Origin: Nitrospira sp. UBA6909
GTDB taxonomy: Bacteria; Nitrospirota; Nitrospiria; Nitrospirales; Nitrospiraceae
Direction of reading: 5' to 3'
Length of the DNA: 10,549 bases
NCBI GenBank assembly: GCA_002451055.1
Contig: DKBD01000007.1
Location: 1-10,549, forward strand
Made by a program: the position numbers and the translations under genes. Below the pieces are notes generated by a model. It was given only the letters and a program-made list of their open reading frames with translations, made no database searches and was not told the origin of the DNA. Shown piece after piece: positions 6,378-10,549 of this stretch; positions within the stretch are counted from its first letter, which is position 1, and each line of letters starts with the position of its first letter.

Positions 6378-7193
6378 TCACGCTCCGGAACCGTCTTTGG
6401 CTTTTTTCGCGAACCGCTCTCGCAAACGCTTACGGGCGTCTTCGGCCTTCTCGAACATCTTGCACTTATCGTAGACGCTGATGAGATTGTAGTAGGCCAA
6501 CGGCTCATCCGGGTTGTGCTCGACGGCGTTTTCCATCACGGTGACCGCCAAATCGGATTTCTTGTGGTTGAGGGCGACTTCCATCAACTTGAAACTGGAC
6601 TCCAAGTGTTTCGGATCCAACTCCAGCGTTCGGAGATAGCACTGGATCCCCATATCGATGGTGTTGTAATCCGAGACTTGCGGGTTATCCAATTCGATGT
6701 ACACCCCGGCCAAGTTGTACCATGCAATCGGATCCTCCGGGGTGATTTCGATGAGGCGTTCATAGTACCCCTTCGCCTCCATATATTTTTTCTTGTCCGC
6801 GTAAAGCCGCCCCAAATTGAACAGCGCCAGCACATCATGGGGGAACACCTCCAAGGCGCGTTGAAACTCGGTCTCGGCCTCGTCCGTCATGTTCTTCGTC
6901 GCATAGATGGTTCCGAGGTTCGAGTAATACATGGCCAACGAGCGGTTCATCTCCACACGCAGGCTTTCGGCCATCTCGATCGACTTCTTCACTTCCACCA
7001 GAGCATCATCGAGCCGCCCCTGGCTGAAATACAATTCTCCCAGACGGCAACGCGCTTGAAAGTCGTCCGGTTCCTCTGCAAGCAGCTTTTCGATTCCGGC
7101 TATTTCTTCTTCCGGCGGCAGCGGCTGATCGTTCGGATCGACCGCCGCGGCACCCGGTTGTGTGGGTTCTGACATTGGAGTCGGTGTGTTCAT
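6378..7193 (-). CDS. Tetratricopeptide (TPR) repeat protein
   Basis: A 271-residue protein without a signal peptide or membrane segment. A Pro/Glu-rich, disordered-looking N-terminus (1-30) precedes about six TPR units near residues 43-76, 84-118, 119-152, 153-194 (with an insertion around 168-180), 195-228 and 229-262. Typical helix pairs are visible, for example [10 protein letters not shown] followed by [16 protein letters not shown] arrays form superhelices that bind peptides or other proteins; here the protein should work in the cytoplasm, perhaps as an assembly or recruitment factor for products of the same operon. ATG at 7193 has AGGGA about 11 bases upstream; ATG at 7175 is a weaker alternative. 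It starts 28 bp after the membrane protein's stop. Fold secure, partner unknown. Confidence 0.87.
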   Translation of the reverse strand: MNTPTPMSEPTQPGAAAVDPNDQPLPPEEEIAGIEKLLAEEPDDFQARCRLGELYFSQGRLDDALVEVKKSIEMAESLRVEMNRSLAMYYSNLGTIYATKNMTDEAETEFQRALEVFPHDVLALFNLGRLYADKKKYMEAKGYYERLIEITPEDPIAWYNLAGVYIELDNPQVSDYNTIDMGIQCYLRTLELDPKHLESSFKLMEVALNHKKSDLAVTVMENAVEHNPDEPLAYYNLISVYDKCKMFEKAEDARKRLRERFAKKAKDGSGA

Positions 7194-7221
7194 ACGAAGT
7201 TGGTCCCTCTCGCTCGGTCCG

Positions 7222-8343
7222 TTATGCCCCTTTTGTGATCAACTGCTCCGGCGATCCCAGCAATGTCCCGTCCGCCGCCGGCTGCAGCTCTGCGGCGCTC
7301 GCCTTGGCCCGGTCGAGCCCCAGCAACATCATGCCGAGGATGACCATCAGCGTCAGGTTGGAAAACATCAATGCGTAGCCGGCGATGAACATGAGGCCGA
7401 TACCGTAGCCTGCCAGACGCCCCATCCTCAACAGCTTGATGACAGTATACGACCAACAGAGCAAGCCGACGATGTACAGCGCAAAGGGAAGGTAGAACGT
7501 ATAGCCCATTCCAAACTGGAAAATCCAACCGATCCCTTGCGAGGCTTGCCTGACCGCCGACGCGAGCGCCGGATCGTACAACTCCAGCCAATAATCGGTA
7601 AAGATCAGCGTCGTAAAGATCGTGCCGGCCGTCGTCCAAAACAGGATCGCCCGGTTCCGCTGGCGGCGGTTTTTCGTCCGCAGAGAGAGCCCCTGTCCAT
7701 AGGCGACAAAGACGAGCATGCTGGCCAACACCATCAATGCCTCGCCGGCCCGATGAAATTCGTACACCAGAGGCGGCGCAGCCAGCGTTCCGGACAAGCT
7801 GTAGACTGTGGATACAATCTGATAATACAGCCACCCGGCAATCCCGAAGTAATAGGTCGCAACCAGCAGGCGCTGCGCCCGATCCCGATGCGTGACGAGA
7901 TATTCCGTCGCGAGCAACGTGAGCGTCGCGAGCGCCACGCCATTGTAAGCAACGGCCCCCACCATTCCCGGCTCCACGAACAGGAACGCGACGGTCAGCA
8001 ACAGCAGCAGCAAGGTGGAGGCCATTGCTGATCTGATCAACCGGCCGGCCTCTGATCCGAAACCCCGATTCACCATCGTGATGATGAGGCTGAGAAACAG
8101 CAGAACCGCCACGATGTTCAGTAACCACGTCCCCACCGCCGTCAGCGTGGTGAATGTGGGCGTGATCCACGGGTGCGTCGCCGCCATCTTACTCAGATGC
8201 ATTCCGAGACGGGACAGCAACCGATACAGAACCAGCTCAAAAAAGGATGCCAGCAGAACGAGCTTGACCGTGTATTCGAACAGAGGCCCGAAGTCCCCGA
8301 TCCTTCCGGTCAGCCGGTCGCCCATCGTCGCGGCCTTGATCAC
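7222..8343 (-). CDS. Polytopic inner-membrane protein of unknown function
   Basis: A 373-residue protein with about nine or ten hydrophobic segments (roughly residues 25-45, 65-90, 105-124, 127-147, 158-180, 200-217, 231-250, 275-303 and one or two within 308-342) and a polar C-terminal tail. I do not recognise the family. There are no visible haem c motifs or transporter signatures. Histidines H49, H57, H152 and H197 lie at or near segment ends, too few and ill-placed to claim haem b binding. It heads the operon leading to the haem-b protein and cytochromes, so a membrane anchor or quinone-side partner is possible but unproven. The start is GTG at 8343, with GGAGG 8 bases upstream. TTG at 8349 is too close to that site and ATG at 8325 too far. 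Confidence 0.78.
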   Translation of the reverse strand: MIKAATMGDRLTGRIGDFGPLFEYTVKLVLLASFFELVLYRLLSRLGMHLSKMAATHPWITPTFTTLTAVGTWLLNIVAVLLFLSLIITMVNRGFGSEAGRLIRSAMASTLLLLLLTVAFLFVEPGMVGAVAYNGVALATLTLLATEYLVTHRDRAQRLLVATYYFGIAGWLYYQIVSTVYSLSGTLAAPPLVYEFHRAGEALMVLASMLVFVAYGQGLSLRTKNRRQRNRAILFWTTAGTIFTTLIFTDYWLELYDPALASAVRQASQGIGWIFQFGMGYTFYLPFALYIVGLLCWSYTVIKLLRMGRLAGYGIGLMFIAGYALMFSNLTLMVILGMMLLGLDRAKASAAELQPAADGTLLGSPEQLITKGA

Positions 8344-8351
8344 GAACAACC

Positions 8352-8356
8352 CCTCC
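8352..8356 (-). promoter_or_regulatory. Ribosome binding site GGAGG for the membrane protein
   Basis: GGAGG on the minus strand is 8 bases before GTG at 8341-8343, selecting that codon over TTG 8349 and ATG 8325. Confidence 0.65.
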
Positions 8357-8366
8357 GTCAGCTGGC

Positions 8367-8396
8367 ATTATATCCATCGAAAAAAAACCTGGTCAA
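8367..8396 (-). promoter_or_regulatory. Sigma70-type promoter of the membrane protein-cytochrome operon
   Basis: On the minus strand TTGACC (8391-8396) and a perfect TATAAT (8367-8372) are separated by 18 bases. The -10 lies 23 bases before the GTG start, giving a short leader of about 16-17 bases that still contains GGAGG. The -35 and the T-rich spacer are shared with the upstream terminator hairpin. This is the strongest promoter-like match I found in the window and would drive the eight genes down to 781. Confidence 0.75.
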
Positions 8397-8409
8397 CGCC
8401 GGGACCAGG
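8380..8409 (-). terminator. Intrinsic terminator of the radical SAM gene
   Basis: On the minus strand CCTGGTC and GACCAGG form a 7-bp stem (8388-8394 with 8403-8409) round an 8-base loop, followed at once by eight T (8380-8387). It lies about 60 bases after the stop of the radical SAM gene and ends that transcript. Its descending arm and T-tract double as the -35 region and spacer of the next promoter. Confidence 0.85.
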
Positions 8410-8450
8410 GGACTGACACCCTCCCTCACGTCCGCGCGTGGTGTCTGTCC
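8410..8450. repeat. REP-like inverted repeat next to the terminator
   Basis: GGACTGACACC (8410-8420) pairs with GGTGTCTGTCC (8440-8450) over 11 positions with one mismatch, round a 19-base loop. It abuts the terminator hairpin directly and lies in the 3' untranslated part of the radical SAM transcript. From memory the arms resemble GGGGACxGACACC-type palindromes scattered between genes in many bacteria; whether this is a dispersed repeat cannot be judged from one window. Confidence 0.6.
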
Positions 8451-8468
8451 ACGTCCAAACCATCACCG

Positions 8469-10250
8469 CTATGAGCCGATCGGTTGAGGCGTCTCTATCC
8501 CCGCCTCTTTGGCTTTCCCGATATAGAGCAGACCATCGGCCATTGAGTAGTTGAACGGCAGCTCGCACACCACTTCGCTAATCCGCTCATAGACGTATTG
8601 ATAGACTCTTTCTGCTTGATCAGGCGTCATGCCGCCCTGGACTTCATAGAAAAACCCGAGACTGAGATCCTCCGACGACGGGCGCATGATGCGCCGGATG
8701 CCGTACTCGGCCGGATCGCTCATGATCGGAGCCTCTTTCTCAAGGTCAAACAAACAGGGCTGGCAGGAGAAGCCGAATGACTCATGGAGTGCTCTGTTCT
8801 CCACGATGAAGTTCATCGTGTCGAGAGCTTCCGCCTCCGTTTCCGTGGGGAATCCCACGATGACGTAACAATGCACCGCAATCCCGAGATCCACGCAATC
8901 GCCGGCGATGCGCCGGACCCATTCCTGCTTGATGCCTTTCTTCATCAGATCCATGACACGCTGGTTGAAGGATTCCAGTCCGAACACAATCTTCAAGCAG
9001 CCGGCGTCCCGCATTGAAGCGAGCAGGTCGCGGGTGAGGTTTTTCTCGAACCGCATTTCGCAGGTCCATTTCACGTCGAGCCGCTTCTCGATCATCTGTT
9101 GGCAAAGCCGTTTCGTCGGCGCCAAGGCGAAGCATTCGTCGGTAAAGAAAAAATGCCGGGCGCCGTACCGCTGTTTCAGCCACTCCAGTTCTTGGATCGT
9201 CCGTCCCGGGTCCTTCTGCCGGAAATTTTGATGATCGAGCGTCAGCGCGCAGAACGCGCAATCTTTGTAATAGCAACCGCGGGAGAACTGAATCGGCAGC
9301 ACCGGCTCGGGCGATAGGTACAGATCGAGCGGGAATCCGTCGTAGTTCGGCGCGGGCAACTGGTTCACGTTCTCAGAATAGAACGGCTGATTGACCGTGA
9401 TCTTTCCGTTCTTCCGATAAATGAGATTGGGGACCTTGCTGTAGTCTTTCTGCCCGGCCAACTGGTTCACCAACTCCAGCAGCGCCGTTTCGCCCTCAAA
9501 CACGACGATGTCGTCAGCCAGATCGAAGAGGCTCGGACAGCGCCGGATGTTATCGACCAGCCGCGTGAAGATGCTTCCACCGATCGTCACGTGGAGATCC
9601 GGCGCAGCCTCTTTGATCAGCTTGCAGAGTGTCAGACCGGGGATGATCTGCGACGTAGCGGTAATCGAGACTCCGATCAAGTCCGGACATTCGTTCACAA
9701 TCGAGGGAATGAACATCTCGCGCAGGAGATTGCGGTATGGATTCCGGGCCTCGTCCGCCACGACCTTCATCAGATCCTTTGAGGAATAGATCGAGTAATC
9801 GCCGAACTGATTGTCCACGACGGTCAACCTAGTCGGAAAGTAGACCGACGAGACCAGCTCCAGCCACTTGTCGATCATGAAGAGGCTCGCGCGATACGCG
9901 TCGAGATCGTAAAAATCCTCCCCGCGCAGGGTCTCTTTCGCTAGCTCGATCCGGTCGGAGAGATAGGCAAACCGATCGAGCGAATCGGCCACTTTCGCAT
10001 AATGTTCCCGGCTCCCGTGCCCTGTCTCGCCCGATGAGGCCCGCTCGAGTTCGCGCTGTTTTTCGATCAACTGCTGATAGACCTGGATTCCATACTCCTT
10101 GGTGAGTATGCGGTCCAACAATTCAATCCCAAGGTCTCGTTGCGAGACATTGGAAACCCCGCCTTGACGGAGAAATCCCGTCAGGGAAGGGAGACTTAAA
10201 TACGGCTGGGACGGATGCCACGTCGGAGGGAACAGCAGTGAGACTTTCAT
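8469..10250 (-). CDS. B12-binding-type radical SAM protein
   Basis: A 593-residue protein. The N-terminus M-K-V-S-L-L-F-P-P and the segment around 190-225 (D-L-I-G-V-S-I-T-A-T-S, then V-T-I-G-G-S) match the Rossmann-like B12-binding domain found before many radical SAM domains. A helical insertion fills about residues 45-180. No DxHxxG cobalamin-ligand motif is visible. The radical SAM core begins at G325-C326-Y-Y-K-D-C331-A-F-C334, a CX4CX2C cluster motif instead of the common CX3CX2C, and continues with F-F-F-T-D-E (367-372), F-G-L-E-S (423-427) and V-G-F-P-T-E (465-470). Such enzymes make a 5'-deoxyadenosyl radical for methylation, ring formation or rearrangement; the substrate is unknown. 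It has its own promoter-like element and terminator, so it seems to be a separate transcript. ATG at 10250 has GGAG about 11 bases upstream. Confidence 0.87.
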   Translation of the reverse strand: MKVSLLFPPTWHPSQPYLSLPSLTGFLRQGGVSNVSQRDLGIELLDRILTKEYGIQVYQQLIEKQRELERASSGETGHGSREHYAKVADSLDRFAYLSDRIELAKETLRGEDFYDLDAYRASLFMIDKWLELVSSVYFPTRLTVVDNQFGDYSIYSSKDLMKVVADEARNPYRNLLREMFIPSIVNECPDLIGVSITATSQIIPGLTLCKLIKEAAPDLHVTIGGSIFTRLVDNIRRCPSLFDLADDIVVFEGETALLELVNQLAGQKDYSKVPNLIYRKNGKITVNQPFYSENVNQLPAPNYDGFPLDLYLSPEPVLPIQFSRGCYYKDCAFCALTLDHQNFRQKDPGRTIQELEWLKQRYGARHFFFTDECFALAPTKRLCQQMIEKRLDVKWTCEMRFEKNLTRDLLASMRDAGCLKIVFGLESFNQRVMDLMKKGIKQEWVRRIAGDCVDLGIAVHCYVIVGFPTETEAEALDTMNFIVENRALHESFGFSCQPCLFDLEKEAPIMSDPAEYGIRRIMRPSSEDLSLGFFYEVQGGMTPDQAERVYQYVYERISEVVCELPFNYSMADGLLYIGKAKEAGIETPQPIGS

Positions 10251-10309
10251 ACGGCAAGCAGCTCCAATTACATTGAAATATCAGCAAGTTTCGAGTTGCG
10301 CCTCTTGGG

Positions 10310-10339
10310 TTTATACCTTCCGACTCGATTGAATTGCAA
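10310..10339 (-). promoter_or_regulatory. Probable promoter of the radical SAM gene
   Basis: On the minus strand TTGCAA (10334-10339) and TATAAA (10310-10315) are 18 bases apart, matching four and five of the six consensus bases. The -10 lies about 60 bases before the ATG at 10250, leaving a leader of roughly 50 bases. It sits between the upstream terminator and the gene, where a promoter is expected. Confidence 0.45.
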
Positions 10340-10401
10340 CCCTACGGCCCGCATCTTCGCCGATAGAGTTTGGCTTTTTGGCCATAGGAGTCTTCTGCAT
10401 G

Positions 10402-10456
10402 AAAAAAGAGGCCCCGGATCTCTCGTCATTATTCATGACGCCGATCCGGAGCCTCT
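10402..10456 (-). terminator. Strong intrinsic terminator of the gene upstream (right of window)
   Basis: Two stacked stems form one hairpin. The outer stem AGAGGC-c-CCGGATC (10407-10420) pairs with GATCCGG-a-GCCTCT (10443-10456) with one mismatch. After a small internal loop, CGTCAT (10424-10429) pairs with ATGACG (10435-10440) round five bases. On the minus strand a run of T (10402-10407) follows, as needed for termination in that direction; the plus-strand side has no good T-run. It insulates the radical SAM gene from the gene entering at the right edge. Confidence 0.8.
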
Positions 10457-10525
10457 CTTCGCTTTGTACGATGCCATCGCTCCCCACGAATGAGCGCAGC
10501 ATCTTCCCCTGCCCGGTACTTGCCG

Positions 10526-10549
10526 CTACAGCTTCAGCGTAAACCAGGT
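10526..10549 (-). CDS. C-terminal end of a gene continuing beyond the window
   Basis: The minus-strand frame at the right edge reads T-W-F-T-L-K-L and then TAG (10526-10528). The stop lies about 70 bases before a strong terminator in the same direction, as expected for the end of a real gene. Alternating hydrophobic residues would suit a final strand of an outer-membrane beta barrel, but seven residues are far too few to name a family, and the frame choice itself rests on the terminator. Confidence 0.35.
   Translation of the reverse strand, partial: TWFTLKL

Noticed and set aside
6353..6508. N-terminal extension of TatA by 52 residues
   Set aside because: It overlaps the end of the TPR gene, looks like out-of-frame reading, and the AAGGAG site points to ATG 6352, where TatA normally begins.
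6114..7172. A plus-strand open frame of 352 codons antisense to the TPR and tatA genes
   Set aside because: It lies opposite two genes with clear protein folds and ribosome sites, is rich in residues expected from antisense reading, and has no domain I recognise. It is a by-product of GC-rich codon use.
7162..8031. A plus-strand open frame of 289 codons opposite the membrane protein
   Set aside because: Its Gln/Arg/His-rich composition is what antisense reading of a Leu-rich membrane protein gives; no start context or domain supports it.
7222..8343. The membrane protein as a cytochrome b type quinol oxidoreductase subunit
   Set aside because: There are no pairs of histidines placed inside helices at the spacing needed to ligate haem b.
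10311..10502. A minus-strand frame of 63 codons upstream of the radical SAM gene
   Set aside because: It runs through the strong terminator hairpin and over the promoter-like element, and has no ribosome site or recognisable motif.

Overview
The window reads as a stretch of a GC-rich, Gram-negative chromosome with a respiratory, c-type-cytochrome-rich lifestyle. The combination of a haem-b 'ethylbenzene dehydrogenase' type gamma subunit (the NxrC/EbdC/DdhC family), c554-like multihaem cytochromes, a TatA and a B12-type radical SAM protein suggests a nitrite-oxidising or comammox Nitrospira, or a relative. This is inference from gene content; no marker gene such as nxrA or an rRNA is present to prove it.

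Every confidently called gene lies on the minus strand, so the window is best read from right to left. At the right edge (10526-10549) are the last seven codons of an upstream gene, followed by a strong hairpin plus T-tract terminator (10402-10456). A promoter-like element (10310-10339) precedes a B12-binding-type radical SAM enzyme (8469-10250). That gene ends at an inverted repeat (8410-8450) and an intrinsic terminator (8380-8409). The -35 box and spacer of the next promoter (8367-8396) are built out of this terminator.

From that promoter runs a probable eight-gene operon: a polytopic membrane protein (7222-8343), a six-TPR protein (6378-7193), TatA (6074-6352), a six-unit NHL beta-propeller protein (4766-6028), an exported EB_dh/NxrC-like haem-b protein (3864-4685), a small exported PDZ protein (3419-3856), and two tandem paralogous pentahaem c-type cytochromes (2034-3323 and 781-2025). 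Gaps are 7-95 bp. The 95-bp gap before the first cytochrome is filled by ten tandem heptamers (3341-3410). The predicted parts are a redox chain on the periplasmic side (haem b gamma-type subunit plus ten haem-c sites), a membrane protein, protein-interaction scaffolds (TPR, NHL, PDZ) and a Tat pore subunit. A periplasmic electron-transfer or assembly module is the simplest reading, but no catalytic molybdenum subunit is in the window.

At the left end, after a 199-bp spacer with small repeats, lies an AbrB/MazE-type antitoxin gene (321-581) and a PIN-domain VapC-type toxin gene (3-314). The toxin ends before its last conserved acidic residues and is probably broken. No tRNA, rRNA, CRISPR array or insertion sequence was seen.
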